Of a DNA stretch of 64,000 nucleotides, positions 9,042-19,488 are shown piece by piece. Numbering within the stretch: position 1 is the first letter of the stretch; each line of letters starts with the position of its first letter. Location of the stretch: contig CALSPF010000002.1 in NCBI GenBank assembly GCA_943788165.1, forward strand, positions 747,890-811,889, given 5' to 3'. This DNA comes from an uncultured Flavobacteriaceae bacterium. Its GTDB lineage: Bacteria; Bacteroidota; Bacteroidia; Flavobacteriales; Flavobacteriaceae. The position numbers and the translations under genes were made by a program. The notes beneath the pieces were generated by a model, which saw nothing but the letters and a program-made list of their open reading frames with translations, had not been told where the DNA came from and searched no databases.

Positions 9042-10226
9042 TTAAGCCATGGCTTTTGCTATGCGTTGAATGGCTTCTTTGATGCTGTCTTGTGAAGCAG
9101 CATAGGAAATTCGAATACAATCTCCGTTTCCAAACGCATCACCGGTTACTGTAGCTACGTGGGCTTCCTCCAAAAGATACAAAGCAAAATCACTTGCATC
9201 ATTAATTGTTTTTCCACGAAGGGTTTTTCCGAAATAATGCGAGACATCTGGAAACACATAAAATGCGCCAGCAGGTTGGTTCAATTTAATCCCCGGAATT
9301 GCTGATAATAATTCAATGATCAGTTCACGACGAACTTGAAATTCATCGATCATGTATTGTATGTTACTTACAGGGGCTTCAAGCGCAGTAATGGTTGCGC
9401 GTTGGGCAATACAGTTTGCACCAGACGTGATTTGACCTTGCATTTTATTACAGGCTTTGGCAATCCATGCAGGAGCTCCAATATAACCAATACGCCAGCC
9501 GGTCATTGCAAAAGCTTTTGCAACTCCATTTACCGTAATGGTGCGGTCATATAGTTCTGGAATGGCAGCAATACTAAAATGCTTCGTTCCGTAATTGATG
9601 TGTTCATAGATTTCATCCGAAAGAATGTAAATATCTGGGTGTTTCGCTAGAACTTTTCCAAGTGCGCGATATTCTGCCTCGGTATAGAGTGTTCCACTCG
9701 GATTGTTAGGTGAGTTGAACATGATGAGCTTGGTTTTGGGCGTAATGGCCGCTTCCAATTGCTCAGGGGTGATTTTAAAATCAGTTTCTATGCTTGACGG
9801 AATGATAGTCGAAGTCGCCTCTGCTAAAGTTGCAATGGCAGAATAACTTACCCAGTAGGGGGCAGGAAGTAATACTTCGTCTCCCGGGTCAAGCAATACC
9901 ATGCAAATATTTGCAATGGATTGTTTTGCTCCAGTAGAAACGACAATTTGATCGAGTCCGTACGTAATTCCATTGTCGCGTTTGAACTTAGTGCAGATGG
10001 CCTGTTTCAAATCTACATAGCCATCAACAGGAGAATAGGAATTATAATTGTCATTTACAGCTTGTATCGCTGCATCTTTGATAAATTCGGGTGTATTAAA
10101 GTCAGGTTCTCCTAGGCTTAAACCAATAACATCGATTCCTTCGTTCTTTAATTCTCTGGCTTTCGCAGCCATTGCCAGTGTTGCTGATACAGGTAAGCTG
10201 TTAATCCGTGCCGAAAGTGCGTCCAT
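9042..10226 (-). CDS. Pyridoxal phosphate-dependent aminotransferase (aspartate aminotransferase-like)
   Basis: NSPNNPSGTLY, GVAKAFAMTGWRIGY motifs. Confidence 0.9.
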   Translation of the reverse strand: MDALSARINSLPVSATLAMAAKARELKNEGIDVIGLSLGEPDFNTPEFIKDAAIQAVNDNYNSYSPVDGYVDLKQAICTKFKRDNGITYGLDQIVVSTGAKQSIANICMVLLDPGDEVLLPAPYWVSYSAIATLAEATSTIIPSSIETDFKITPEQLEAAITPKTKLIMFNSPNNPSGTLYTEAEYRALGKVLAKHPDIYILSDEIYEHINYGTKHFSIAAIPELYDRTITVNGVAKAFAMTGWRIGYIGAPAWIAKACNKMQGQITSGANCIAQRATITALEAPVSNIQYMIDEFQVRRELIIELLSAIPGIKLNQPAGAFYVFPDVSHYFGKTLRGKTINDASDFALYLLEEAHVATVTGDAFGNGDCIRISYAASQDSIKEAIQRIAKAMA

Positions 10227-10241
10227 ATAAACCAGTGATTG

Positions 10242-11348
10242 TTATGCGGGTTGTACCCCCATATTTTTTAAATGTTTGAAGTGCGAAAATAAGGCACTTC
10301 GGGTAGTTTTATACTCGTTGTAGGGTAAATTAAACTCTTTTGCCGTTTTTTTCACAATTTTAGCAATATCTGTGTAATGAATGTGGCTAATGTGTGGAAA
10401 AATATGATGTTCAATTTGATGGTTTAACCCACCAGTAAACCAATTCATAAAATGGTTTCTTGTTGAAAAATTGACCGTAGTTAGTAATTGATGAATAGCC
10501 CAAGTGTTTTTCATGGTACCTGTTTTTTCATCAGGTAACGGCATTTGAGCGTCTTCAATCACATGTGCTAATTGAAAGGTAAGGCTCAAGATTAATCCAG
10601 CAGTATAATGCATAACAAAAAAGCCAATCAAGATTTGCCACCAAGGCATTTGCATGAACAACATTGGTGCAACAATCCAAATACCAGAATACATTATTTT
10701 AGTGCCAATTAGCACCAACCATTGACGTTTAGGGTGAAGTTCTTTTCGGTAAGTTAATTTTTTCTTTAGGTAACGTGAGATCTGTCTAAAGTCAGAACTA
10801 ATGACCCAGTTAATGGTTAATAAACCATACATAAACACTGAGTAATAGTGTTGAAAACGGTGGTACCATTGCCAGTCACTGTGTTGTGAAAATCGAATAA
10901 TTCTTCCTGCATCTAGGTCTTCGTCATGCCCGTGAATATTGGTGTAAGTATGGTGTAAAATATTGTGTTGCACTTTCCAGTTGTGAACATTTCCGGCCAA
11001 CAGATAAATACTTGATCCCATGAGTTTATTGATCCAAGGATAGCGAGAAAATGAATTGTGATTTCCATCGTGCATTACGTTCATTCCAACGCCAGCCATT
11101 CCCACGCCCATTAAAATGGCCAGTAAAAGTTTTACCCATGGGTTGAATTCAGTTAACAGAATAAGAAAGTAGGGAGTGATAAATAGCCCAAACATAATAA
11201 AGGTTTTGACATACAATTGCCAATTACCCGTCTTAGAAGCTTTTCGTTTCTGAAAATGTTCATTTACTCTTTTGTTTAAGGTTTGAAAAAACTTTTTTGG
11301 ATCATTACGCGAAAAACGTAAGGGTTTGTGTGTAGAATTGTTTTCCAT
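10242..11348 (-). CDS. Fatty acid desaturase (acyl-CoA/acyl-lipid desaturase)
   Basis: Histidine boxes HDGNHNSFS, HNILHHTYTN, NHQIEHHIFPHI. Confidence 0.93.
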   Translation of the reverse strand: MENNSTHKPLRFSRNDPKKFFQTLNKRVNEHFQKRKASKTGNWQLYVKTFIMFGLFITPYFLILLTEFNPWVKLLLAILMGVGMAGVGMNVMHDGNHNSFSRYPWINKLMGSSIYLLAGNVHNWKVQHNILHHTYTNIHGHDEDLDAGRIIRFSQHSDWQWYHRFQHYYSVFMYGLLTINWVISSDFRQISRYLKKKLTYRKELHPKRQWLVLIGTKIMYSGIWIVAPMLFMQMPWWQILIGFFVMHYTAGLILSLTFQLAHVIEDAQMPLPDEKTGTMKNTWAIHQLLTTVNFSTRNHFMNWFTGGLNHQIEHHIFPHISHIHYTDIAKIVKKTAKEFNLPYNEYKTTRSALFSHFKHLKNMGVQPA

Positions 11349-12020
11349 AGCAAGGAAGGTGTATCTTTGTTTATATTTTTATTAAAACTACAACTTTTGG
11401 ATCGTTTAAGCCATTATTTCCCCACACTTTCTGCCCATCAAAAAAAGCAATTTTCACAACTTGAAGATCTGTACAAAGAATGGAATGCACAAATCAATGT
11501 TATTTCCAGAAAAGACATTGATGCTTTATACGAAAAACACATACTTCATTCCTTGGGAATCGCCAAAATTCAGTCGTTTAAGACAGGATCTAGGGTCTTG
11601 GATGTAGGCACGGGTGGAGGTTTTCCAGGCATCCCTTTGGCCATACTTTTTCCTAAAGCCAACTTTTTTTTAATCGATTCAATAGGGAAAAAGATCAAAG
11701 TTGTGCAAGCTGTTGTTGAAGGATTGGGGTTAAAAAACGTTGAAGCACGTCATCAACGCGCACAAGAATTTAAGCAACCCGTTGATTTTATTGTCAGTAG
11801 AGCGGTAACAAAAATGGAAGATTTTGTTCCTTGGGTCACCAAAAACGTAAAAAACAAAGGAACGCATAAGTTAAACAATGGCATTCTTTACCTCAAAGGA
11901 GGCGATTTGTCTGAAGAGTTGGCCAATTTCCCAAAGGCGCAAGAGTTTAATCTTTCAGATCATTATTCCGAAACCTTTTTTGAAACCAAGAAAGTGGTTT
12001 ATCTTCCTTTAAAGAATTAA
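11328..12020 (+). CDS. rsmG: 16S rRNA (guanine527-N7)-methyltransferase RsmG; start codon uncertain
   Basis: VLDVGTGGGFPGIPLAI and VSRAVTKM motifs; no in-frame ATG near the N-terminus, probably a TTG start around 11366-11398. Confidence 0.88.
   Translation: MCRIVFHSKEGVSLFIFLLKLQLLDRLSHYFPTLSAHQKKQFSQLEDLYKEWNAQINVISRKDIDALYEKHILHSLGIAKIQSFKTGSRVLDVGTGGGFPGIPLAILFPKANFFLIDSIGKKIKVVQAVVEGLGLKNVEARHQRAQEFKQPVDFIVSRAVTKMEDFVPWVTKNVKNKGTHKLNNGILYLKGGDLSEELANFPKAQEFNLSDHYSETFFETKKVVYLPLKN
11362..11369 (+). promoter_or_regulatory. Putative -7 box (TATCTTTG) upstream of rsmG
   Basis: Exact TAnnTTTG match; the -33 element is poor. Confidence 0.4.
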
Positions 12021-12081
12021 TCTTAAGGATGTAATTTGTTGGCATAGCAATTGTTATGATGTTAGGTCTAAACCCTCCATC

Positions 12082-12459
12082 ATGCAAACTAACCTATTGT
12101 CACTTCTGCTACTTATCCCATTTTTTTTACTTGCTGAAGAGCGAACATCTCCACAAAAGCAACCCATTGAGTTGGGAAAAATTGCTTGGTATAGGGACTT
12201 AGACCAAGCAAAAACGCTGGCCGAAAAAGAAGGTAAAGCTATTTTTATTTTATTTCAAGAAGTTCCTGGTTGTACTACTTGTAGGTCCTATGGCAAAAAT
12301 GTATTAAGCAATCCTGCACTAATAAGCACCATAGAAAATGACTTTATTCCTTTAGCAATTTTCAATAATAAAGGCGGTAAGGACATTAAAACGCTTGATG
12401 TTTACAAAGAGCCTACATGGAATAACCCAGTGGTACGGATTGTAAATGCTGAGGGGTAA
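12082..12459 (+). pseudogene. Thioredoxin-fold secreted protein, apparently truncated by an in-frame TAA
   Basis: PGCTTCRSYG thioredoxin-like motif; same-frame translation after TAA (12457-12459) continues NLTPRISGDYSK. Confidence 0.55.
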
Positions 12460-12542
12460 AACCTGACGCCTAGAATATCGGGCGATTATTCCAAGCGCAA
12501 GGTGGCTCTGCAGCTCCTTTGCGTGTTAAAAAAAAAACAAAA

Positions 12543-12587
12543 AAGCTATACCCGAACACTTGTATGCGTCGGCTCAGGGTATAGCTT
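12543..12587 (-). terminator. Terminator downstream of the P5C dehydrogenase gene
   Basis: AAGCTATACCC...GGGTATAGCTT 11-bp stem followed by a T-run on the minus strand. Confidence 0.75.
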
Positions 12588-12609
12588 ATTGATGTTTTTT
12601 CTCTGAAAT

Positions 12610-14238
12610 TTATTCTCCTAAGAAAGGGTAACGGTAATTCTTCGGTGTTAACAAAGGCTCTTTGATTAAGCGTGGAGAAACCCAACGCAAGAGGTTGAGT
12701 TTTGATCCAGCTTTGTCGTTGGTTCCTGAAGCACGTGCACCGCCAAAAGGCTGTTGTCCAACAACGGCTCCTGTTGGTTTGTCATTGATATAGAAATTTC
12801 CGGCACTGTTTTCTAGGGCGACTAATGCTTCTTCGGCGGCATAGCGGTCTTTAGAGAAGATGGCACCTGTCAATGCATAAGCAGAGGTTTGATCAACCAG
12901 CTTTAAAGTAGCTGAGTAGTCTGCATCTTCATAAATATATACTGTCACCACTGGCCCGAAAAGTTCGCGTTCCATGGTGTTGTAATGTGGGTTGGTCGTC
13001 ACTAAAACGGTTGGTTCAACAAAATAGCCTTTGCTGTCGTCGCATTTACCACCGTGTAAAATAGTTGCTTCCGAAGATTTTTTAGCAACCTCTATGGCTT
13101 TTTTTAGCCGATCAAACGAGCCTTGATGAATAACTGCCGTGACAAAATTCCCAAAGTCCTCGGGAGATCCCATAGTGATTTCCTCAAGATTTTTGACTAC
13201 TTCATCTAAAACCGCTTGCGAAGTTGATTTTGGAAGGTAAACACGAGAAGCAGCCGAACATTTCTGTCCTTGGAATTCAAATGCACCGCGTACAATTCCG
13301 GTAGCAACTTCAGTTGCATCTGCACTTGGATGCGCAACAATGAAATCTTTTCCACCTGTTTCTCCAACTATACGTGGATAGGTTTTATAGTGGTGGATGT
13401 TCTCACCAATTTTTTGCCAAATATTTTTAAAGATAAAGGTGGATCCTGTAAAGTGGATTCCAGCAAAATCTGGTGAAGCTAAAACAGTTTCGGTAATCAT
13501 CGCAGGATCTCCCATAACCATGTTGATTACTCCAGCGGGTAAACCGGCTTCTTCAAATACTTCGATAATCACTTGCGCAGAATAAACTTGATGATCACTT
13601 GGTTTCCAAACAACAGTATTCCCCATTAGGGCGGGTGCAGCCGAAAGGTTTCCTGCAATTGCTGTAAAATTAAAAGGACTGACGGCATAAACAAATCCTT
13701 CCAATGGGCGATAGCTCAATCTGTTCCAAATACCGTCACCAGAGTTGGGTTGTTCGGCATAGATCTCTTCGGCAAACTGAACATTGAAACGCAAGAAATC
13801 AATGAATTCACATGCTGCGTCTATTTCTGCTTGATGAATGTTTTTGGATTGTGCCAACATGGTTGTGGCATTTATTTTGGCGCGATAGGGTCCCGCCAAT
13901 AAATCGGCCGCTTTTAAGAAAATTGTTGCTCGTTGTTCAAACGATAGTTGACTCCATGCTTTTCGCGCCTCTAGTGCACTTTCAATTGCTTCGTAAACAT
14001 GTTCCTTCTCTGCTAGACTATAAGTCCCTAAAAGGTGTTGATGGTCGTGTGGAGGATGCATTTCTGCCTTATTCGCGCTTTTAATTTTTTCGCCATTTAT
14101 GGTTAAGGGAACATGAATGGTCTGTTTGTATAGATTTTTGTATGTAGCGAGAACCTCGGTGCGTTCAGGACTTCCAGGAGCGAAACTTTTTATGGGTTCG
14201 TTCACTGCTTTTGGGCTTTTTGGGAAACTATTTAGCAT
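12610..14238 (-). CDS. pruA: L-glutamate gamma-semialdehyde (1-pyrroline-5-carboxylate) dehydrogenase
   Basis: ALDH motifs VGETGGKDF, EFQGQKCSAASRVY, GPVVTVYIYED; ATG at 14238 (MLNSFPKSPKAVNEP) preferred over the longer ORF. Confidence 0.9.
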   Translation of the reverse strand: MLNSFPKSPKAVNEPIKSFAPGSPERTEVLATYKNLYKQTIHVPLTINGEKIKSANKAEMHPPHDHQHLLGTYSLAEKEHVYEAIESALEARKAWSQLSFEQRATIFLKAADLLAGPYRAKINATTMLAQSKNIHQAEIDAACEFIDFLRFNVQFAEEIYAEQPNSGDGIWNRLSYRPLEGFVYAVSPFNFTAIAGNLSAAPALMGNTVVWKPSDHQVYSAQVIIEVFEEAGLPAGVINMVMGDPAMITETVLASPDFAGIHFTGSTFIFKNIWQKIGENIHHYKTYPRIVGETGGKDFIVAHPSADATEVATGIVRGAFEFQGQKCSAASRVYLPKSTSQAVLDEVVKNLEEITMGSPEDFGNFVTAVIHQGSFDRLKKAIEVAKKSSEATILHGGKCDDSKGYFVEPTVLVTTNPHYNTMERELFGPVVTVYIYEDADYSATLKLVDQTSAYALTGAIFSKDRYAAEEALVALENSAGNFYINDKPTGAVVGQQPFGGARASGTNDKAGSKLNLLRWVSPRLIKEPLLTPKNYRYPFLGE

Positions 14239-14272
14239 GGTTTGATTTTTCCTCAAATAAAGAAAAAATAGT

Positions 14273-14659
14273 TTAATTAAGCGCAAAGGTTGCTGCCAAA
14301 TTAAAAGAGGGTATTTCAACATCGAATTCTTGAGCAGAGGAAAAATTAACCATGGTGTAATACCCGCTCATTGCACCAATGGGTGAAGTAAGCAGGCAGT
14401 TGGATTGATAGGTGTGTGCTTCTCCGGACTTAAGAATGGGTTTTTTACCAATGACTCCAGCGCCTTCAACATAGTGTGGACGACGTTTGGACTCCATGAT
14501 TTTCCAATGTCTATTGGTCAATTGCACAACGTCTTTGCCTTGATTTTCAATGCGAACGGTATACCTAAACGCATAATTGGGGACATTGTTTTTTAAGAAA
14601 GTCCCCTCGAATTTAGTAAGTACAGAAATTTTAATTCCCCTGGTAACCTGTTGAAACAT
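14273..14659 (-). CDS. apaG: ApaG (DUF525) protein
   Basis: YRYTVRIENQGKDVVQLTNRHWKI-like and GPIGAMSGYY-like motifs, 128 aa. Confidence 0.92.
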   Translation of the reverse strand: MFQQVTRGIKISVLTKFEGTFLKNNVPNYAFRYTVRIENQGKDVVQLTNRHWKIMESKRRPHYVEGAGVIGKKPILKSGEAHTYQSNCLLTSPIGAMSGYYTMVNFSSAQEFDVEIPSFNLAATFALN

Positions 14660-14684
14660 TTTTAGTTGCTTAGCCTATAGCAAG

Positions 14685-15989
14685 TTAGTGTAAAATTGAA
14701 TACGATCGACATAATGGGAAAAACTCAATGATATTTAAACTAAGCGAATTTTTTAATTCAAAGGATTGCACATTTCCCAAGCCTACCAATGCATCATAAA
14801 GTGCCCCAATTGCTCGGTGATACACAAGAATTAGGTAATTGTTTTCAGTAGAAGAATGACTCCCAGATAGTTTGTTTTTATCTAGTTTTCCATCCAATCT
14901 AGTTACGTATTTATAGTTGTGAAAACCTTGTTTTAAAAACAAGATACCTTCATAAACCTCTAAACTGGGGTTATAAATCATTTTGTTTTCATCATTGAGA
15001 GCGTAATTATTGAATTTCCCGTAGATAAAAATTTCCTCATCGTTCAAGCCATATTGTTTCGCAAGACTGAAATAAACAATACTGTAATCGGCTTCAATTG
15101 CAGGATTTGTGCCTTGGAAGGTGTTGATGGAAAAATCTCCATTTATATCTGGAAAATAGGTGTAAGGTTCCCTTTCTCTGGGTACATCTAGATACAGGTA
15201 GTGTTGAAACACTTCTTCTCGGTCAACATAGCTGATGTTTGGGGTTGCCACTCGGATGTCTTTGGTGTCAAAATACAGGAATTCATTTCCCCCTTCAAAC
15301 TGTGTGAGACTGTCGTATCGATAAACATAGCTGTTCCCTACATTAAACTGAGGAGGTGGAGCGAAAAAAGCAGTATCCCATTGGTCGTTTTGAAGTAAAA
15401 GAACATTGAGATCTGTTTGCGGATTCCGAACATTAAAGCCAGTTGGGGTTATGGTAAATTGAATATTTTGATGACTGTTAAATTTTGCAATATCTCGTGC
15501 TGGGTATGTTCCTGCTTGTACTTGCACATTCTCTTCATAGACAAGGAATTTTCTCGAAAAGACAAGTTCATCATCCGCATTGTAAACTTCTAACATGTAA
15601 TTTCCTGAAACCTTGAATTGGGTTCTTTCGTTGGGAAGAGTCAGGGTGTAATGCGTGTACCGCTGTAGTGTACCAAAAGAACTTTGGAAGTTGTCAATGC
15701 GTAAGTTGTCGTATCCTCCTAGGTATTGATTGGTAAAAAGTTCGCTGGGGGTCCAATCTCGATTAAAATATTTAATGCGGTAGTAGTAGTCATTGTCTTG
15801 CGCAAGAAGATCATCAAAACTAAGGGTAAAAGTTTCGTTTAACCTTACCAAGGGAAATTGTCCAGCATATTCCTCTCCTTTAAAGCGTATTGATTTGATA
15901 AAATCTACTTCATTTTGTTCCACTGCAACTTGACCTTTAAGGTGTAAAACAGTGACTAACATTAGATAGGTTAAAAGTTGGAATTTCAT
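14685..15989 (-). CDS. DUF5103 / type IX secretion system plug-like protein
   Basis: Signal peptide; YYYRIKYFNRDWTPSELFTNQYLGGYDNLRIDNFQSSFGTLQRYTHYTLTLPN is typical of the family; ATG at 15989. Confidence 0.8.
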   Translation of the reverse strand: MKFQLLTYLMLVTVLHLKGQVAVEQNEVDFIKSIRFKGEEYAGQFPLVRLNETFTLSFDDLLAQDNDYYYRIKYFNRDWTPSELFTNQYLGGYDNLRIDNFQSSFGTLQRYTHYTLTLPNERTQFKVSGNYMLEVYNADDELVFSRKFLVYEENVQVQAGTYPARDIAKFNSHQNIQFTITPTGFNVRNPQTDLNVLLLQNDQWDTAFFAPPPQFNVGNSYVYRYDSLTQFEGGNEFLYFDTKDIRVATPNISYVDREEVFQHYLYLDVPREREPYTYFPDINGDFSINTFQGTNPAIEADYSIVYFSLAKQYGLNDEEIFIYGKFNNYALNDENKMIYNPSLEVYEGILFLKQGFHNYKYVTRLDGKLDKNKLSGSHSSTENNYLILVYHRAIGALYDALVGLGNVQSFELKNSLSLNIIEFFPLCRSYSILH

Positions 15990-16104
15990 TCCTCTAAGAT
16001 ACGGAAAACTTTCTTCATTTATTCTACCCTGCGCCAAAGCCCTCAAAAGCTTAAACAGATTATTAAGAATGTTTATAAATAAGTTAAATTCATTTTAAAT
16101 GGGC

Positions 16105-16135
16105 TTTAAATAGCAAGGATTAATTGCTAAATTTG
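16105..16135 (+). promoter_or_regulatory. Putative promoter of the nqr operon (TTTA-N19-TAAATTTG)
   Basis: TAAATTTG matches TAnnTTTG; near-consensus TTTA at exact N19 spacing. Confidence 0.5.
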
Positions 16136-16165
16136 CATGAATTTTAGAATTTAACTTATACACAG

Positions 16166-17515
16166 ATGTCCAAAGACATACGAATACGGAAAGGTTTCAA
16201 TTTAAATCTTGAAGGTGAGGCCAACAAAATCTTGGTAGACAGCCAGCATTCCAAAACATTCGCACTCAAACCAGACGATTTTTTCTTTTCAACGCCAAAA
16301 CTTTTAGTCAAAGAAGGCGAAAAGGTGCAGAAAGGAAGTCCTTTGTTTTTTTCAAAGCAAAATCCACGTATCCATTATGTGTCGCCAGTCGGTGGCGAGG
16401 TTACGGCAATTGTCCGGGGTGCAAAAAGAAAAATTTTAGAAATTGTTGTCACGCAAGATGATGCTCAAGGGTCGGTACAGCACGATATCCCTTCGCTAGA
16501 ATCATTGGAGCAAGAGCAGGTAAAAGAATTCTTGCTTAAAGCAGGAGCTTGGCCCTTCATCACTCAACGTCCCTACGGCACAATTGCACAACCCGAAGAT
16601 ACGCCAAAAGCAATTTTTGTTTCTGCGTTTTCAACAGCTCCTTTGGATGTAGATTATGATTTCTTGTTAAAAAACAATAAAGCTGAATTTCAGAAAGGAA
16701 TCGACGTGTTGGCAAAATTTGCTGAAGTCACGCTAACGACCGATGGGGATTTTAAAGGTTTTTTTGAAAAAGTAACCAATGCCAATGTGATTGGTGTAAA
16801 AGGCGAGCACCCTGCTGGAAACGTAGGTATTCAAATACACCACATAAATCCTGTTAACGCTGGAGATCGTGTTTGGGTTGTTAATCCCGAAGATGTGGTC
16901 AATATTGGTGCTTTGTTTACTACAGGTGAATTTTCGGCTCAGCGTACAGTTGCTGTTGTTGGATCTTCTGTCAAAAATCCACAGTATTATAAAACCACGA
17001 TCGGAGCGTCGATTAATTCATTGCTTCAAGGAGCAGAAATAAACGATGCCCAATCCAATCGATTCATCAACGGTGACGTACTCACAGGTACAGCAACTTC
17101 TGTTGATAGCTATTTGGGATATTACAATAATCTATTTTCTGTGATTCCTGAAGGAAATCATTTCCGCATGTTTGGATGGTTGCCTTTTTTGTATAATAAA
17201 ATTCCAAGTATGTCCAAAACATCACTTTCTTGGATTTTCGGAAAACGCAAAGCAACTGTTGATACCAATTTAAATGGTGAAGAACGCGCTTTGGTTGTAA
17301 CGGGAGAAATGGAAAAGGTATTCCCAATGGATATTTACCCGATGCAATTGATTAAAGCCTGTATGATTGAAGATGTTGAGCGTATGGAAGTATTGGGCAT
17401 CTACGAAGTAGTGCCGCAAGACTTTGCGTTGATTGACTATTCAAGTACCTCCAAATTGGAAGCACAAGAAATTATTAGAAGAGGAGTTGAATTAATGATA
17501 AAAGAAGAAGGATAA
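16166..17515 (+). CDS. nqrA: Na+-translocating NADH:quinone reductase subunit A
   Basis: Full-length family match and operon order. Confidence 0.93.
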   Translation: MSKDIRIRKGFNLNLEGEANKILVDSQHSKTFALKPDDFFFSTPKLLVKEGEKVQKGSPLFFSKQNPRIHYVSPVGGEVTAIVRGAKRKILEIVVTQDDAQGSVQHDIPSLESLEQEQVKEFLLKAGAWPFITQRPYGTIAQPEDTPKAIFVSAFSTAPLDVDYDFLLKNNKAEFQKGIDVLAKFAEVTLTTDGDFKGFFEKVTNANVIGVKGEHPAGNVGIQIHHINPVNAGDRVWVVNPEDVVNIGALFTTGEFSAQRTVAVVGSSVKNPQYYKTTIGASINSLLQGAEINDAQSNRFINGDVLTGTATSVDSYLGYYNNLFSVIPEGNHFRMFGWLPFLYNKIPSMSKTSLSWIFGKRKATVDTNLNGEERALVVTGEMEKVFPMDIYPMQLIKACMIEDVERMEVLGIYEVVPQDFALIDYSSTSKLEAQEIIRRGVELMIKEEG

Positions 17516-17526
17516 ATAATTTTACT

Positions 17527-18684
17527 ATGAATTTTTTAAGAAAATCACTCGATAACATTAAAAAGCCTTTTGGGAAAGGCGAGAAATACGAACGCTTTGC
17601 TCCGGCAATAAATGCATTTGATACCTTTTTATTTGTACCTAACCACACAACAAATAAAGGAGCTCACGTTCGTGACGCTGTAGATTTAAAACGCACAATG
17701 GTTACAGTTATCATTGCATTGCTTCCAGCATTGATTTACGGTATTTACAATACTGGTTACCAGTACTACATTCAGACTGGCGAAGCATTTACCTTTTTAG
17801 ATGCCTTTATTCATGGTTCATGGAAAATTGTTCCCATGATTGCAGTTTCCTACATCGTAGGATTAACGATTGAATTTATTTTCGCCATATACCGCGGACA
17901 CGAGGTAAACGAAGGTTATTTGGTGACAGGGCTTTTGATTCCAATGATTATGCCAGTAGATATTCCTTTGTGGATGGTGGCAATTTCTGTTGCTTTTGCT
18001 GTATTGATTGCGAAAGAAGCCTTTGGTGGTACTGGAATGAATATTCTAAATCCTGCATTAACAGCTCGTGCCTTTGCTTTCTTTGCCTACCCAACCTATA
18101 TGTCTGGAAACAAAGTATGGGTTTCTGAAGCAGGAAACGTTGACGCTATCTCAGGAGAAACTATTCTTGGGAGCTTGGCAGCGGGGAACAATGTGAACTA
18201 CAGCTTCTTCGAAATGTTCCAAGGAGCCATCCCTGGCTCAATTGCAGAAACATCTACCCTTTGGGTGGCTGTGGGTGCATTGATTTTAATTTTTACAGGA
18301 GTTGGAAGCTGGCGCATTATTGTTGGTGGAATTGGTGGAGCAGCGATCATGGGCTTCTTGTTCAACCTTTGGGGAGCAAACGCTCTAATGAGTTTTGACT
18401 GGATGAACCATTTAGTTGTTGGAGGCTTTGCTTTCGGAATAGTCTTTATGGCGACCGATCCAGTATCTGCAGCGCAAACAAATAAAGGAAAATGGATTTA
18501 TGGAATCTTGGTTGGAATCTTTTGTATTCTTATCCGTGTCTTTAATCCCGCCTACCCAGAAGGGGTAATGTTGGCCATTCTCCTCATGAATGTTTTTGCA
18601 CCAACCATTGACCACTATGTGGTAGAAGGAAACATTAATCGAAGAAAAAAACGTTGGGCTGCGGCACAACTTAAAACTGCCTAA
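17527..18684 (+). CDS. nqrB: Na+-translocating NADH:quinone reductase subunit B
   Basis: GGTGMNILNPALTARAFAFFAYP, operon position. Confidence 0.95.
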   Translation: MNFLRKSLDNIKKPFGKGEKYERFAPAINAFDTFLFVPNHTTNKGAHVRDAVDLKRTMVTVIIALLPALIYGIYNTGYQYYIQTGEAFTFLDAFIHGSWKIVPMIAVSYIVGLTIEFIFAIYRGHEVNEGYLVTGLLIPMIMPVDIPLWMVAISVAFAVLIAKEAFGGTGMNILNPALTARAFAFFAYPTYMSGNKVWVSEAGNVDAISGETILGSLAAGNNVNYSFFEMFQGAIPGSIAETSTLWVAVGALILIFTGVGSWRIIVGGIGGAAIMGFLFNLWGANALMSFDWMNHLVVGGFAFGIVFMATDPVSAAQTNKGKWIYGILVGIFCILIRVFNPAYPEGVMLAILLMNVFAPTIDHYVVEGNINRRKKRWAAAQLKTA

Positions 18685-18686
18685 TC

Positions 18687-19484
18687 ATGAATAGAGATAG
18701 CAACGGATATACTTTTCTTTTTGCAACCTTGATGGTCATTGTAGTGGCTTCATCTTTAGCTTTCACTGCGACCTCATTAAAAAGTAAGCAAGACGAGAAT
18801 GTGCGGAAAGAGCAAATGCAAAATATTTTATCGACGATCGGAATTAAAACGGATAGAGATCAAGCAGAAGGCCTTTACAACAAATATATCAAAGAGCAAT
18901 TGTCTTTAGTAAAAGACGGAAGTATCGACACATCGGTCAATGCATTTAAAATTAAACTAGCCACAGAAACCAAAAAGCCAGTTGAGCAGCAACGCTTCCC
19001 ACTTTATATTGCTGAAGTTGAACAAGCCAAGTACTATATTGTACCACTACGTGGAGCTGGACTTTGGGATGCCATTTGGGGGTATATAGCTCTCGAAGAT
19101 GATATGACTACAATCAAAGGTGCGGTATTTGATCACAAAGGAGAAACCGCTGGTTTGGGTGCAGAAATCACACAACAATGGTTCCAAGATCGCTTTACTG
19201 GAGAGAAAATATATGATGCCGAAGGTGTACTGGTAGGAATCAATGTTTCCAAAACAAACAATGACCCACAGGGGGCCGACAAAGAAGATCACGAAGTTGA
19301 TGCCATATCTGGAGCAACCATTACCGGAGATGGAGTAACCGAAATGATTAGCGAGCGTTTAGCGCATTACACACCTTACTTTAAGCAAAATGTTGCTGTT
19401 GTAACACCAGCAATTGACGCTATCGAAGCAGAACAAGTGCTAGAAGAAGCTACAGAAGAAACTACTATCGCATACCAAAACTAA
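18687..19484 (+). CDS. nqrC: Na+-translocating NADH:quinone reductase subunit C
   Basis: FMN-binding SGATITGDGV motif. Confidence 0.95.
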   Translation: MNRDSNGYTFLFATLMVIVVASSLAFTATSLKSKQDENVRKEQMQNILSTIGIKTDRDQAEGLYNKYIKEQLSLVKDGSIDTSVNAFKIKLATETKKPVEQQRFPLYIAEVEQAKYYIVPLRGAGLWDAIWGYIALEDDMTTIKGAVFDHKGETAGLGAEITQQWFQDRFTGEKIYDAEGVLVGINVSKTNNDPQGADKEDHEVDAISGATITGDGVTEMISERLAHYTPYFKQNVAVVTPAIDAIEAEQVLEEATEETTIAYQN

Positions 19485-19488
19485 CCGC

